Positions 10,717 to 24,440 of a stretch of 64,000 nucleotides of DNA are shown here, piece by piece. The notes below the pieces were generated by a model. That model saw only the letters and a list, made by a program, of their open reading frames with translations. It ran no database searches and was not told where the DNA came from. Source of the stretch: Benincasa hispida (taxonomy: Eukaryota > Streptophyta > Magnoliopsida > Cucurbitales > Cucurbitaceae); NCBI RefSeq assembly GCF_009727055.1, contig NC_052358.1, forward strand, positions 42,617,494 to 42,681,493. The letters are read 5' to 3'. The position numbers and the translations under genes are program-made. The number at the start of each line of letters is the position of its first letter. Within the stretch, counting starts at the first letter, position 1.

Positions 10717-13700
10717 TATTGGGAATCGAATCCCGAGCGAAAGCGTTAGGAGCATCTTGCATTCGAATTTTACATTTTATGAGAAACAAAAATAACATGC
10801 TAAATAGAGCATAAATGGGATAAACATCATACATTAAATTTTACAACATACTTTATGAAGGAGTAACAAAAGGGAAGAACTGTTCTTACCTTTGTAGACT
10901 CTCGAGCTCCTCAAAATTCCTCTTGATCTCCACACGAACTTCTTTTCGACGATCACAAATACTACCACGAGAATACCTTGTTATTCTCTAAGAATTCCAA
11001 GAGTTTGATGAGTGGTCTCCAATCTTTGGAAAAGGAAGAGATACAGAGATTGAAGAGAATGTTGTAGAAGGGAAAAAATTTTGTGGAGGCTAGGGTAGGT
11101 TTTTCCTAAAAACTTTTGGGATTGGTGTCCTAATTCTTCCGGAATCTCGTAGTTTGTAATATATATACATTGTTATAAATAAAATAAGAGTTATTTTATC
11201 TGACATTTAATCATATCCAATAAACAAAGCTCCATGGTTATTGTATGTAAACTTAAGCATGTATATGAGATATACAAGTGGATCATGCCTTAAGTGATAA
11301 CCTAAATAGGTCTGTAGTATAAGGACTAAGGAGGGATACCTGATCCTGGTGACACTACAGATACGACCCACTTTGTAGAGGTTTGCAAGTGTTGTGAACT
11401 ACTACAGATGGTAGATCCTAACCATTCATGTGGAGACATGCGAGTGGGGGTGTCCTATACAAAGAGTTTGTATAAGATCAGACCATGAGATGATTCGTCT
11501 CTGTATATAACGTTGTTGATACTAGAGACTTACATCTCACCTAAATGACCATAGGTGACATGACCTCAATCCTGAGTGTTTTGGGACTCCTTCTTTTGAG
11601 GGCGGTCCTCTGATTAGTATGGGTGAGAGTGACCAGATTGCCAACTCAACATGTCTACCTTTTGGGGACTTGTCTGATTTGGAAGTTGGGAACTCAGTTA
11701 CACAAGATGGAATTCACTCCTTCCCCGAAGTAGGGGTAAGTAGATAAATTGCTCCCTTAAGGGCTGGTTCCGAGGCTTGAACATAATGGCCATAGATTCT
11801 CTTCGGAAGAGAGGACTTAGTCATAGTAGGACTATGACTTATGTTCGTTAGAGAGATTAGTGGTACTTAAAGAGATAGATGTAATTATAGGGGCATAACA
11901 GTTATTGGCCCAACTGTACTTACGAGCGATCTGTGAAGGGTTATCGTACTATTGATTGGTTGAAATGGACACATAATATATATATGTAGTGAGAACAGTT
12001 CAGCTGTCGGTATTTAGTGGAGTGCTTGGCAGTTGACGGATGGTGGATCCCATGACTAAAGAGTTCAGTCAGTTATTAACGTACTGTTGGAGCTTCGAGT
12101 TACAAGTCCATAAGGTCCCCTTAATAGCTCAATGGATTCAAGTTGAGAATCAGTTCTTGGTGTTGATTTGAAATGTTCAAATTGACAAGAGGTAATTCGA
12201 TTATATATGATATGATCGGTGTGGTGTATTAGATACATCAAGTGGAGGATTAATGTAAATGAGATTTACATTAAGTACCACGAAATAGAAAAAGAGCTAT
12301 GGTTTTTATGTTTCATGAGATGAAATATTAAAACTATAGGTTATAAATATAGTATGATAAGTTGGTTATCATATATATTTATAATAATATTAATTATTGG
12401 ATAATTATCTTTTTTTCTCTAATAACCAATTGAGTGGGAGGTTATTGGTGGTTTCATGGTAACTATGAGATAAAAAGGAAAAATATTTTTCTAAATTAAA
12501 TAAGTTGTTGTATTGAGATTTCTATTCTCGGAAGTTCTCATGATGATTTTCAAGTAAATATGATTTACTAAACGACAGCTTAAGAGAGACTAAACGATTG
12601 TGGAGTGACACTATACAATAGTGCACTCAGTTGGCCGATTAGCTAAACGATCGCATAATGTTTGTTAAACGATTGGGCATCGTCTATACGATAGACCTGG
12701 TCATCTCCTACTTGCTCAATTGTTTACACGATTGTTCCTTCAGTCTCGTCCTCTAACAAAGTCCACACAGAGCCCACACTTATGGATTCTCATACTGAGA
12801 ATATCAAGGTAGCCATTATGGTGGTGTCATACTCAACTCGACATTGTTGAGGTTATTGGAGGCCGTTCACTGTATTCGTGGTCTTGGAATGTGCTGTGTT
12901 TGTGGTCGTGATCGTGCAGTGTAACGGTCATAGTGTTCAAGCATTCGGGATTGTCATCTTGCTGTGAACGAGTGTTCATGATCAAGGGTGTTGAAGGCGA
13001 GTCTTCAAAGGTATGTGTAATTCTTCCCTTGCTCTTAGTAAAGCATGCTATAATTTCGTTTTGTGCATAGCTTGTATGTTTCCATTTGTCATTGTAAATG
13101 TTAATGTTCATATATGAATGAAGTTTGGAATGATCATTCCACTGCTCATAGAATTCCTCATGTCCGATTTCCTTCAATAACTATACTTGCCTTAAACGGG
13201 CTAATAAGATGATTATATAAGGAGAAAGATTTACCCCTTCTTTAAATAATTCTCTTTTTTACCCTTGGGTCCAATTTGTTAAATAACTCTTTATTTAATT
13301 AATTAGCACATTAATTAAATAATCATATATTAAATTAAATTTAATGTATATGGTTAATTAATATATATAAACATCATATGTTTATATTCTTCCACCTCTC
13401 TATCATTATTTAATCAATTAATTAACCTTAAATTAATCAATTAAGTAACCATATTAAATCATATTTAACATAGATTTAAATAACATATAAATATCACATA
13501 TTTATATGTATACATCTCTTTAGAAATCTAATTCATATAAATTTGATATTTGAATCTCATTCAAATATATTCTCTCACATAATTTGAATTATAGATCACA
13601 TCTATAATTAATTATATATTAATAACATTAATATACAATTTCATCAATTGATTCGTACAATTCAAATAATTCTTCATTAATATCCTTTAATGAGCTAACA

Positions 13701-14749
13701 AGGAGACTTTATGGACATACAGATAAGAAGCTACAACGATACGAGATTAATTGGTTAAACTCATTAACCAAATTAATCAATATTCGTTAATAGTGGGTAC
13801 ACTCCACTAAAGACCCACAACTGCACTCTTTTCACTATAGATATATTATGTGTCCACGAATATAGGCCAATAATAGTAAGTTAGTCCTTCACGAGTATTT
13901 GTAACACCAATTGGGTCAAATTATCGTGTTACCTTTGGGTTACCTTTGTATCCTTAAGTATCAGTGCTTCTCTAATGAACAATTTGTTTATGGTTCAACC
14001 ATTAAACAGAAACCCTTCTCAGGCCAACGAGAGGGTAGAGCCCTTTCTTCAAGTCCTGGAATACCACTTAAGGGAACACTCATTTACTTACCCTAAAGTC
14101 GGGAAGGAGTGAAATCCATCATGTATTATTATGTTCCCAGCTCCCCATTTGGTCTTTTCCTCAAAATGGCAGGCTTATTGAGTAAGTGAACTGGCCACTC
14201 TGATCCATATAAATCAAAGGACAATCCATCATAAACATGAGTTTATAATATACTAAGGACTAAGATTAAGTAGCCTAGATTATCTTATTAAAATAGAAAC
14301 CTAACTAGTCAATGGTGTTTTATCTAGTGGTAACTATTTCACGGTCCGATCTTATGTAAACTCCTTACATAGGACAACCCCACTCGCATGTCACCTATAC
14401 GAACGTGTTGGATCATTGCGTTTGTATCAAATACAAAGCGGATCATATCCATAGTGTTACCAGGATAAGGAATTCAGCCTTATCCTTATACTATAGACCC
14501 TTTAGACTGTATCTTGAACATTGATCCTTGTATATCTTCATATACTTTTTAAGACTCATAAGACAACCTAGAATGTTAGTTTATTGGATTTAAGGTTATT
14601 AAGACAAAATAGAATACAACACAATCAATAATATTTATTGAAATAATACGATAACTTTTTATTGATGAAATAACATCGATAACTCTTTATTGATGATGGT
14701 CAATTAATTACATTTACTATCTACGAGTTTTAGGGCATAGAACCCAACA
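10717..14749 (-). repeat. CopA 3' LTR (interrupted by LTR-a)
   Basis: It aligns collinearly with the other CopA LTR at 25548-36508. For example, 'acattttatgagaaac' and 'aaataacatgctaaa' occur near the left end, and 'gagttttagggcatagaacc' at the right end. The left terminus is TATTGGG where the partner has TGTTGGG, a G-to-A change of the terminal dinucleotide. LTR-a interrupts it at 11114-13176. The site where Ath1 entered the partner LTR is intact here ('tttgggttacctttg' near 13934). Confidence 0.85.
11114..13176 (+). mobile_element. LTR-a: solo LTR of the ~2-kb Copia group
   Basis: 2,063 bp running from TTTTGGGATTGGTGTCC (expected TGTTGGG) to ...GATTTCCTTCA. The flanks AAAAC and ATAAC match at 4/5. 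The homologous site in the other CopA LTR (near 25930, 'cataaaaaccacacttgtcc') is empty, which confirms the boundaries. The body carries the group's shared words 'aagcatgtat', 'gataacc' and 'tcctggtgacacta', plus a CGAT-rich tract at 12570-12745. The 114-codon minus-strand frame at 12833-13177 is non-coding LTR sequence. Confidence 0.85.
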
Positions 14750-14765
14750 AACTCCCATTGGAACT
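14750..14765 (-). other. CopA polypurine tract
   Basis: Next to the 3' LTR, the minus strand reads CCAATGGGAGTT, then TGTTGGG. A purine-rich run touching the LTR start is the plus-strand priming site expected of an LTR retrotransposon. Confidence 0.6.
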
Positions 14766-15238
14766 AAAACTCTAGTTAGTGAGATGTATATAATATTACT
14801 GTCCAATGCAATGGGAATGGTAAAAAAATACAATAAACTAAGGCATCCTTATACCCATTACACATCTTTCACTTGCCCTAGATTATATAATGTACATGTC
14901 TTGTAGATCTATACTATCTAGATGACTCTCAAATACTTTAGCCGAGAGAGCCTTCGTAAATGGATCAACAATCTTTTGCTTCGAACCGATCTTTGTGATG
15001 ATCATATCTCCTCGTTACACAATCTCCCCTATTAGATGATACTTCCTTTCAATATATTTTCCTCGTTTATGACCGCAAGGTTCTTTAGAGTTGGCTATTG
15101 CTCTACTATTGTCACAGTATAAGGTGAGGGCAAGTCCATATTTAGAACCACTTCCAAATCGCTTAGAAACTTTTTGAGCTAAACTGTTTCCTTTACTGCT
15201 GCTTCACAAGCAACTACATATTCTGCTTCCATAATGGA
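14766..15238 (-). pseudogene. CopA RNase H, C-terminal part
   Basis: Minus-strand translation gives the Copia RNase H signature MEAEYVVACEAAVKETV, then a stop where a Trp is usual, then LKKFLSDLEVV. Further along come RGDMIITKIGSKQ, VDPFTKALSAKVF and ESHL, the normal end of Copia pol. Frame changes and stops make it non-functional. The domain is cut at residue-level precision by LTR-b, and its preceding part continues at 17210. Confidence 0.85.
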
Positions 15239-15243
15239 GTCTG

Positions 15244-17204
15244 TGTTGGGGTTGATGCCCTAAAGTCTCGTGTTCTGTGGTTTGTAAATAGTTTGTATGA
15301 ACGCTTGTGATGTATAATATATGATATTTTACTTCACTTATTGATTTTGCTCAGTTAAATGTTTTATTTGCTTTACTACAAACCAATAAACCTAAAATCC
15401 CTAGGTATCTGTATGTAACTTAAGCATGTATGTGGTGACATACAAGTGGATCATGTCTTAAGGGATAACCAAAATGGTATGTAGTATATGAATATAGGAG
15501 GGAAACTTTATCCTGGTAACGCTATGGATGCGGCCCACTTTGTGGAATGGTCACAAGTGTTGTGACTTGTCATAGATGGTCTGATCCTGAGTGAGTTGGG
15601 AACTTCTGCCATTGAGGGCGATCCTTTGATTTGCATGGGTGCGAGTGGCCAGGTCGCCGACTCAAACCTACCACTCTGGGGATTCGTTTGATTTGGGAGC
15701 TGAAAACTCAGCTACACAAGATGGAATTCATTCTTTTTCCCGAAACAGGGGTAAGTAGATATATAGCTCTCTTAAGGGCTGATTCCAGGGCTTGAATGAT
15801 GTGGCGCCACACACATTCTCTTGGCTCGAGAGGTGTTCACACATAGTTGGACTATGTTGTATTGTTCATTAGAGGAATCAGTGGTACTTAAGGAGTGAGA
15901 TGTAATTACAGGGGAAAAACGATAAAATGGTCCAGTTGTACTTACGAGCATCTGTGAAGGGTAATCATACTCATGATTGGTTATATCCGATGGACACAGA
16001 AATATATCTGTGGTAAGAAGAGTTCAGTTGTTGGTCTTTAGTGGAATGCCTGACAGGTAACAGATGGTGGATCTCGTGGCTAAAGAGTTTAGTTAGCTAT
16101 TCACATACCATTGGAGCTTCGAGCCACAGGTCCATAAGGTCCCTTGGTAACTTGGATAAAGTTGAGAATTAGTTTTTGGGTCAGTTTGAAATGTTCAAAT
16201 TGACAATAGGGAGTTTGATTATATATGATATAATTGAACTGGTTAATTATATATGATATAATTGACTAAATGTATGAGATACATTATTTTGGAAGAAATT
16301 GGATATAAATATGATTTATATCAAGTAGAGGAGAAATACTATAGTAGATATATGATATCAAACTATAGGTTAAGATACAATATGATTATATTCATTATTT
16401 AATTAAATAGACGATTATGAGATAGTTGGCCGAGAATTTCTTCGAAATCGTGCGAAAGTGGGAAGATTGAATTCGGTTCTTGTAACTGAAAAATAAAATG
16501 AAAATTGTTTTAATTTTGTAAGAGGTTCGAAAAATTCGATCACGGTGTGAAAAGCATACGATTGCTTAGCGTTGAGAGCCTATGCGATAGCGCCCATCGT
16601 CCTAAATGATTGCACACCCGCGCACTAAACGATTGCACATAATTTCTAAATGATCGCTTAGCGCGCTGAGCAGACCTAAATGATCGCTTACTATTTACTA
16701 GACGATCACTTGGTAAAACCTACATGATTGTATACTTTTTCCTAAACGACAAGCATTCGACTATACGATAGTCATCTACGATCTCCCACTTGCTTGTTTG
16801 TACTATACGATCGTCCTTTCCTCCTCCCTCTACCAATTCCATGAAAGTCCACCCTTTGAATTCTCACTCCGAGAATACCGAGGGCTTCGAGTGGTGGTTT
16901 CATCCCCAGTTGCTGTTGGTTCGTGCACTATCGATCCTGTAGATGACCGTAGTGCTGTTTGGTGACTGATTATTGGGCGATAAGAAGAATAGAGGAGTTC
17001 GCTTCCACCGGACTGAGTTCGAGTGATGATTGTTTTCAACTGGTACATTTACTCAGTCTTTTGTAGTTTAATTGTTAAAGCATGTCAATAATTAGTGTTA
17101 CAATGCATATCTATTTGTTAGAATATATGTGTGGTAATTCTGTCACAATGAAATCGGAAAAATTCGCCTCTGCTCATGGACACTCTTGTTTAAGAGTTTC
17201 TTCA
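15244..17204 (+). mobile_element. LTR-b: solo LTR of the ~2-kb Copia group
   Basis: 1,961 bp from TGTTGGGGTTGATGCCC to ...GAGTTTCTTCA, flanked by perfect GTCTG duplications (15239-15243 and 17205-17209). Excising it rejoins the CopA RNase H reading frame at ...ADSIMEAEYV, which proves the site. It carries a long CGAT-rich tract (16550-16812) and is most similar to LTR-f. Confidence 0.92.
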
Positions 17205-17209
17205 GTCTG

Positions 17210-18123
17210 CAATGCATCATTGCTTGATGTTACGTCATACTAAAACTCCCCCCCGTGTTGGGTAAACACTGATCCTGATGTGGATTTTCTATAATCCTTG
17301 TCAGTTTGAAAATCACAATTGGTTGTAATCTATAAGAATAAAATCCTTAGACTCATACACCAGCTTGTAGTCCCTAGTTCTCCTAAGATACTTGAGGATA
17401 TTCTTAACCACTGTCTAGTAGTCTAACCCTGGATTGGATTGGTACCTATTGATTATTCTCACTACATAAAAAAATGTCTCGCCTAGTGTAGAGCATAACA
17501 TACATTAACCTGCCCACAACTGAGACATAGGGAATACGTCTCATGTCCTCAACTTCTTGAGGTGTCTTAAGACACTGTTCCTTAGGCAAGTGAGCCCCAT
17601 TCCTGAAAGGTAAAAAACCCTTGTTAGAGTTCTACTTTGAATATTGAGTCAACATTTTGTCGATATAAGTTGCTTGAGACAAGGCCAACGTTCATTCTTA
17701 CTATACATAATAATTTGGATCCCAAGTACATATTGCGCCTCTCCCAAATCTTTCATTTTGAATTGGGCTTCCAACCAATTTTTAATATCAGTGAAGTACC
17801 CTACATCATTCTCAATGAGTAAGATATCGTACATATAAAGTATTAAGAAAGTTGTTTATTGTTGACGATTTTCTTGTAGACACAAGGTTCATCAACATTT
17901 TGATCAAAGATTTGGTCACAGTATCAAATCTAATGTTTCAAGATCTGGATGCCTGCTTCAACCCATAAATGGATCGATTCAGCTTGTAAACTTTTTACTC
18001 CTGACCTTGGGCTACGAGCCTCTCAACCTGAGACATAAAGATATTCTCTTCAAGATTGCCATTCAGAAAAGCAGTCTTGACATCTATTTGCCATATCTCG
18101 TAGTCATAATATGTGGCTATGAA
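17210..18123 (-). pseudogene. CopA reverse transcriptase remnant
   Basis: From high to low coordinates, the minus strand encodes YDYEIWQIDVKTAFLNGNLE, then EENIFM, a stop, KVYKLNRSIYGLKQASRS, and then NWLEAQFKMKDLGEAQYVLG (in the 61-codon frame at 17649-17834). These are the canonical Copia RT blocks. The catalytic YVDD box reads YMYD (17826-17837), so one catalytic Asp is lost, and there are frameshifts between blocks. RT sequence ends abruptly at 18123 in A+T-rich sequence, so the N-terminal RT and all upstream pol are deleted or unrecognisable. Confidence 0.88.
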
Positions 18124-18501
18124 TAAGGGAATTTTAAATTAAAAGATTAACCTATTTTGAATCTCATTAGAAATATTTCCAACATATGTCTAGGTAAATT
18201 AATTTTAAACTATTTAAAATAAATTGGACCTATGTTTGCATGCAACTCTTGATTATAGATTTTAATCTATCCCATTAAATATATAACACCTATATTTTAA
18301 AGTCGCATTAAAACCTATAATTTGCATCTAAAGACGTCGATCAAATATAACGTTTATATTTATCTAAGTGGTATCATGCTCAATGCAAATTCCATTTTCA
18401 TTTGATAAATATAACACTTATATTAATCAATCATGAAAATTAAGCACTTACATTCATCAATCCACCATATATTATAACACTTATAACATTGTATGATGAA
18501 C
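18124..18501. other. CopA internal A+T-rich segment, left of LTR-d
   Basis: Contains repeated words of the type 'tataacacttata' with no coding signal. Similar words follow LTR-d at 24115-24240, and a related pattern occurs in CopC's non-coding region (49850-50050). This suggests that both elements share a non-coding internal block in place of pol. Confidence 0.5.
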
Positions 18502-20132
18502 TGTTGGGGTTGATGCCCTAAATGTTGTAAGGTCCTGTAGTTTGTAATTATATTTGTACACATATTTTATTTATTTAATAAAATATGAGATATTTTATTT
18601 GACATTTAGTAGCATTAAACTCACAAAACCAATAAACTAACATCCAAGGTTATCAGCTATAGCTTAAACATGTATGTAGAGACATACATGTATATCATGT
18701 TTAAGTGATAACCTAAATGGTCTGTAGTAGATGGATAAGGTTGGATACCTTATCCTGGTGACACTACGAATATGGACCGTTTTGTAAATGTTATAATTGT
18801 TTTAAAGTGCTACAAATGATCTGATCCTGATCATTCATGTGGAGATATGTGAGCGGTGGTATTCTATACAAAGGAGTTTGTATAAGACCGGACCATGAAA
18901 TGACTAGTCTCATTATATAACGCCATTCATAATTGAGACTTACATTTCACCAAGATGATCATAGGTGACATGACATGACTCTTAAGTGAGTTGTGAACTC
19001 CTACATATGAAGGCGGTCCTTTGATTTGTATGGATGAAAGTGGCCAGATCGTCGACTCTATAAGCCTACCATTTTGTGGATTCTTTTGATTGGGGAGCTG
19101 GGAACACAACTACACAAGACATAATTCACTCCTTCTCCGAGGTCGGGGTAAGTAGATAAAATGCTCCCTCAAGGGCTGATTTTGGGGCTTGAACAATGTG
19201 ACGCTGCACCCTCTCCTAACCCAAGAGGGGTTTAGTCATAGTTGGACTATAACTTATTGTTCAATAGAGGGATCATTGATACTTAAGAAGTTAGATGTAA
19301 CTACAGGGGTAAAACGATAATTTTGGCCTAACTGTACTTACGAAAAATTTATGAAGGGTCATCGCACTGTTGACTAGTTATATCTAATAGACATAGAAAT
19401 ATATCTGTAGTACAAAGAGTGCAGCTGTTGGTCATTAGTGGAATGTTCAACAGTTAATGGATGTTGAATAATTTAATTAAAGAATTTTAATTAATTATTT
19501 AAGTATCATTAAGAGTTTCAAGCTACAAGTTCATGAGGTCTTTATTGCAGCTCAATAGGGAATAAATGAGAATCAATTTTAGATTAATTTAATTTAATTA
19601 TGTATGATATAATTACTATAATATATTTGATACACTACACTATAAATTTTATTTGAGAGGAAATAAATAATTGAACATGATTCAAATGTTAATTATGTGA
19701 ATTGGATTCATATAGTTTAGTACAAATGAGATTTATGTTAAATATGATGCATTAATGAGAGAATGAAATTTATAGATTATATTATAATTGATATAATATT
19801 AAACTATAGGTTATATCGAATATTTGATATAACATATAGTTTAATATATATTCTATGATAAAATGGTTATCATATAAATATATATTAAATGTATTATTAA
19901 AGTAATTTTTTTAATTAATTTAATTTTGAAAATTTTTTGGGAGGGAGTTATTTTCTCTCTACTACATGCGTGTGTGGGGGTGTGCTGAAGGGTTGTTTTC
20001 ATCATCTTCCTCTTGGCTTTTGATGGAGAGAGCACTCAGTGACAATTGAAAAAAAAATTGCTGTGAGAAAAAGTTCTTTGATCTCACCCTCTCCTTCTCC
20101 CAATATTTTTCCCTCTCTTCCAAAATACCAAG

Positions 20133-23100
20133 TGATGGAGTTGACAATCAACATACGGAAGCTATTAAGAATCTAAGCACTCTAACCACATCAATTTAGA
20201 AGGGAAAAATATGTATGTTAAATAAAAACCAAAAAAAGGGTATGTGGAATACAACCTTTATAGAATCCACCAAACTGCTTTATTCCTCTCTGATTTCTTC
20301 TTCAAACTCAACAGTAGACCACCAAAGTCTTCTCTACCATCCTCAGGCTTTAGATTGAGTTGTGGAACTCAAATTGACAAGGAATTGGTGTGAGTTTTGA
20401 GAGGTGGAAAGTAGAAAATAGTTTCAGAAAATTTCACCTTTTTTCATTATTGCATGCCGGATTTTCAGCAAATAACCAAGGATTTATTCAAATTAGCCAT
20501 ACAAATTTAAAGAAGTGGAAAACTTGACACTTAAACATCCACTAATTAAGTGGATTAGTGTGTGTTAGAAAAATGGAAAAATGGGAAAAACCTACTTTCC
20601 ATTTTTCAAATTTAATTTTCTTTTTTAATTTAATTTAATTTTCAAATAAAATAAAATCAAATTAAAATAAAATTAATTTCTGAATTTTGAATTTTGAATT
20701 TCAAATTTATTTAAATTACTTTATTTTAAATAAATAATTAACTAAACAAATTTAATTAATTAATTTAATACCAAATATTAAATTAATAAATCACCTAATC
20801 CATACATGAATGATTCATGTACTTAATATTTAAATCAAATTTAAATATTTTCAACTCTCCAAGTTCGTTTAATTCGTTAGTCAAATGTTAATTATATCGA
20901 ATGTATGTTGGGTTTTATGTCCTAAAACTTGTGGTTCAATAGAACTTATTTAGAAAATTCAATAAAGTTGTTATTGAATATATTGTTTTTTTAGAAATCC
21001 AATAAACCTAAGTCCCTTGACTATTACATGAGTACTTGAACTTTATGTAGAGACATACAAGTGGACCAGATTCGAGTAAATAATCAAAATGATCTATAGT
21101 ATATGAATAAGGTTGGGTGCCTTATTTTGGTAGCATTATTGGATGCGGCCTACTCTGTAGTTGTTACAAAGAGTTGTAAAGTGCTACATACGAAGTGATC
21201 CTAATTCGTGCATGTTGGGACATGAGGAGTGGGGGTGTCCTGTGCAAATGAGTTTTGTACAAGATCGGACCACGAAATCAGTCACTCTTACTTTATAACG
21301 TTGTTTACTATTTAAGACTGACTATTTCAAAGCAATGACCTAGGTAACTTGACCTTAATTCTAAGCTAACTATGAACTCCTGTTTGTTCGGGATTATCCT
21401 TTGATCTGCAAATGGTGAGAGTATACCAACTGCCTCTACTCAATAAGCTTACCATTTTGGCGATAAGACTAGATGAATAGCTGGGGACATAGGGTGCAAG
21501 ATGGAATTCACTCCTACCCGATTAGGGTTAGTAGAGAGGTTGTTCCCTTCAAATGCTGATTCTGGGTCTTGAACAAGAGGTTTCACCCACTCATTGACCT
21601 GAGAGGGATTCGATTTGTTGATTGGATCACAAATCAATTGTTCATTAGAGGATCAGTGGGACTTAAGGAACAAGAGGTAATTTTGGGGGTAAAACAGAGA
21701 TTCAACCCAGTTGTTATTACGAGCAACCTGTGAAGGGTTAACTTACTAATCATGGTTATATCGAGTGAACATAATTTATTTACAGTGAGGAGAGCTCAAC
21801 TATGAGCTTTAATGGAATCACCCATTAGTTAACGAATGAGGGTTAGATCGGTCTAATGAGTTTAGTCGATTAATCTTGGATCGTTGGAGCCTATGATCTA
21901 TAGGTCTGTGAGCCCCCTACTAGTTCATAAATGGATTAGTTCTAGAGTAGCGTGATAAGTTAATTTGAAGTATTCAAACTAGAATTAAATGAATTTGGAA
22001 AAATAATATTTAAGTATGATTTAAATATTTGAAGATGGAATTGTGTAAAAATTAATTTAATATTTGATATTAAATTAATTAGAATTATTTAAATTGTTTA
22101 AATAACTATTTATTAAAAAAATTAATTATGAAATTAATTTTTTAAAATTAATAATATTTTCAATTTTATTAAAAGACTTGATGTATGAAATCAATATTTG
22201 AAAAATTAAAAAAGAAGAAAAATAAAAAAGTTGGAAAATTGGCATTTTCCATTCTCTTCATGAAGTAGCTCACTAACAACCCACTTATTCAACCTTCATT
22301 AACTCCAAGCATGAGCTGCATCTCATGCAGAAAATCTCTTTGCATCAGTGTCTGCAATATATTGAAGAGATTGGAGTATTTTGAAGGAATGCAGCCGATC
22401 AATTTTTTCTGAAAAATTCGAGAGAAGAAGTTGTTCTTCACGTTGGGTTGCAGTTGTGAGCTTGTCTCCAAATTCCCTTAATTCTAGTTTATTTTGAGTC
22501 CCACTACTCAATCTAGAGCACCAAGAGGATAGTAGAAAAGATCTTGGAATAGTTTACAACAAGATTCAGGGGAGATTTGCAGTTGGATTCGAGCTTAAAG
22601 GAAGTTCTTCAAAGGTATGTCTTGAAACTCATTTATTTCTGCTGAAGCATGCTTTCATTTTTGCCAAAATTAATGAATTACAGTGCTTATGTATCCTGAT
22701 CACTTCCGCAATGTAATTATCCAAACACTAAACTAAATCTGAACATTTGGAATCCGCTCAACACACTATTCTAAGGTTTAATCCTTTTATGAGCTAGTAG
22801 AGGGACCTAATGGACCTACAGATCATGAGCTCCAATGATTTGAGATTAATTGGCTAAACTCTTCAAACCAAATCAATCAATATTCGTTAACTACCGAGAC
22901 ATACCATTATAGCTTAATAGCTGCACTCTCCTCGTTGTAGATATATTTTTGTCCACTTGATTTAACCATAATTAGTAAGTCTATCCTTCATAGTTCGTTT
23001 GTATTTACAACTAGGTCAAAATTACTGTTTTACCCCTGTAATACATCTTGCTCTTTAAGTCTCCACTGAACCTCTATTGAACAATTGGTTTATGATCCAA

Positions 23101-23801
23101 CCAATAAACTGAATCCCTCTCTGCCACGAGAGGGCGGGTCCCTTTATTCAAGACCAGGAGTCAATACTTAAAGGAACAACCTATCTGTTGACCCTTGTTG
23201 GGTATGAATGAATTTCGTTTTGCCAGACTACGTCCCCAGCTATCTATCCGATCTTACCCCTAAAATGGGAGGCTTAATGAGCGGCAATATTGAACCACTT
23301 TCACCTATGCAGATTAAAGGACAATCTGTTAGTTAGCTTAAGATTAAGATCGAGTTATCTTAGATCATCGAATTTGAAATAATTAATTTTTAATAGTAAA
23401 CGATTGTTATAAAGAAAAGTGACTATTTCTTGGTCCGATCTTATTCAAATATTTTTTTTCATAGGATGTGCCCACTCACATGTTTCTACATGAATGATTT
23501 TGGGATCACATCGTTTATGTCAATATACAAAGAGGGCTGCATCCATAGTGTCCCCAAGATAAGGTACACAATATATCCATATACTTATAGACCTTTTTGG
23601 CTATATACTAAAACTTGATCCTCTTTTATGTCTCTACATAAATTTTAAGTATCCATATTATAACCATGGGTTAGTTTATTGGATTTATAAAAGAATGCAA
23701 TTCAATAACACCTTTGTTGACAGAAATTTTCAATAATAACTTTATTATGAATAGAATATGTTGAATGTTTACAAGCTACGAGTTTTAGGACATTCCCAAC
23801 A
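20133..23801 (-). mobile_element. LTR-c: solo LTR inside LTR-d, split by LTR-c2
   Basis: Read on the minus strand, it starts TGTTGGGAATGTCCTAAAAC at 23801 and ends at 20133. Flanks CCAAG (20128-20132) and CCAAA (23802-23806) match at 4/5. It aligns with CopC's 3' LTR (45191-47077), for example 'gatcatgagctccaatgatt' against 'gatcatgggcttcaacgatc'. Net length is 1.79 kb. The ~0.1 kb shortfall against CopC lies at the LTR-c2 insertion point, where about 85 bp of LTR-c are missing. Confidence 0.8.
20906..22789 (+). mobile_element. LTR-c2: solo LTR inside LTR-c (opposite orientation)
   Basis: 1,884 bp from TGTTGGGTTTTATGTCC to about '...gtttaatcctttta', essentially the same length as CopC's LTR (1,887 bp), to which it is closely related. 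It has inserted into a relative of itself in opposite orientation. The left flank is ATGTA. The right flank lacks a matching copy, consistent with the local deletion of LTR-c sequence. Its right end is therefore approximate. Confidence 0.75.
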
Positions 23802-24091
23802 CCAAAAGTCCACACAACTCCTTGGATTATCTTCCTAGAGAATACAAGAGATTCTGATTGATGGTGGCCAATTAGGGTTTCGAGTACGTTGCAGTTCGTG
23901 ACAATTTTGGAGAAAAGGATTCACGTGAAAAAGGTTGATCTTTATAGATTAGTCTTTCCTAATCTTTTTCTCTATTTCTAAATGCATGCTGTAAATTTAA
24001 ATTAAATACAAAATTTTTCTATTTGATTCTGTAAAATTTATTGTTTTGGGGATTTGGGACTGATCTTTCCCGCTTTCGCTCAGGACCTTCA

Positions 24092-24440
24092 TTGGTTCTC
24101 ATCAATGTTTAATGTAATCATACATCCTTATAATATAACGCTTATATTATGATGCATGAGATGCTAATTTAATCATGCATCCATAAAATATAACACTTAT
24201 ACTTAATCATGATGCATGAATATGTTTATCCTAAGGCGAGATTTTTAAATCTATATGACATACATTATGAAATATATATTCAAACATTAATTTAAACATA
24301 CATCCAATGTATAATAATTCAAATAGCAAAATTGTACCAATGTTTGGCACCTTAAAATTAATTAAATTAATATAACTATCTTATATTAACCTAATTAATT
24401 AAAATAAATAAAACTAGGGTAAAGACTAGGGCAAAAAATG
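24092..24440. other. CopA internal A+T-rich segment, right of LTR-d
   Basis: Holds 'catgcatccataaaatataa' and 'taacacttata' words that continue the pattern left of LTR-d. No coding signal. Also seen is 'ggcgagatttttaaatctat', paralleled in CopC by 'ggtgggattttaaatctaca' (about 49959). Confidence 0.5.

Larger units (their letters stand above)
18502..24091 (+). mobile_element. LTR-d: solo LTR of the ~2-kb Copia group, split by LTR-c
   Basis: Left piece 18502-20132 starts TGTTGGGGTTGATGCCC. Right piece 23807-24091 carries the LTR's distal part ('gtccacacaactcc', 'aatgcatgctgtaa') and ends ...GGACCTTCA. Net length is about 1.92 kb, as expected for the group. The left flank is TGAAC and the right flank TTGGT, so no target duplication is visible. 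Either the right end is misplaced by a few bases (an alternative is 24103) or the flanks have changed. Confidence 0.75.

Noticed and set aside
10632..10814. 60-codon frame starting MLHLFVMRERLYSW as a possible gene fragment
   Set aside because: It crosses the S0/CopA junction at 10716/10717, so it is an artefact of insertion.
12833..13177. 114-codon minus-strand frame
   Set aside because: It falls within LTR-a (11114-13176) and crosses its end. Related LTRs (for example 32295-34345) do not keep it open.
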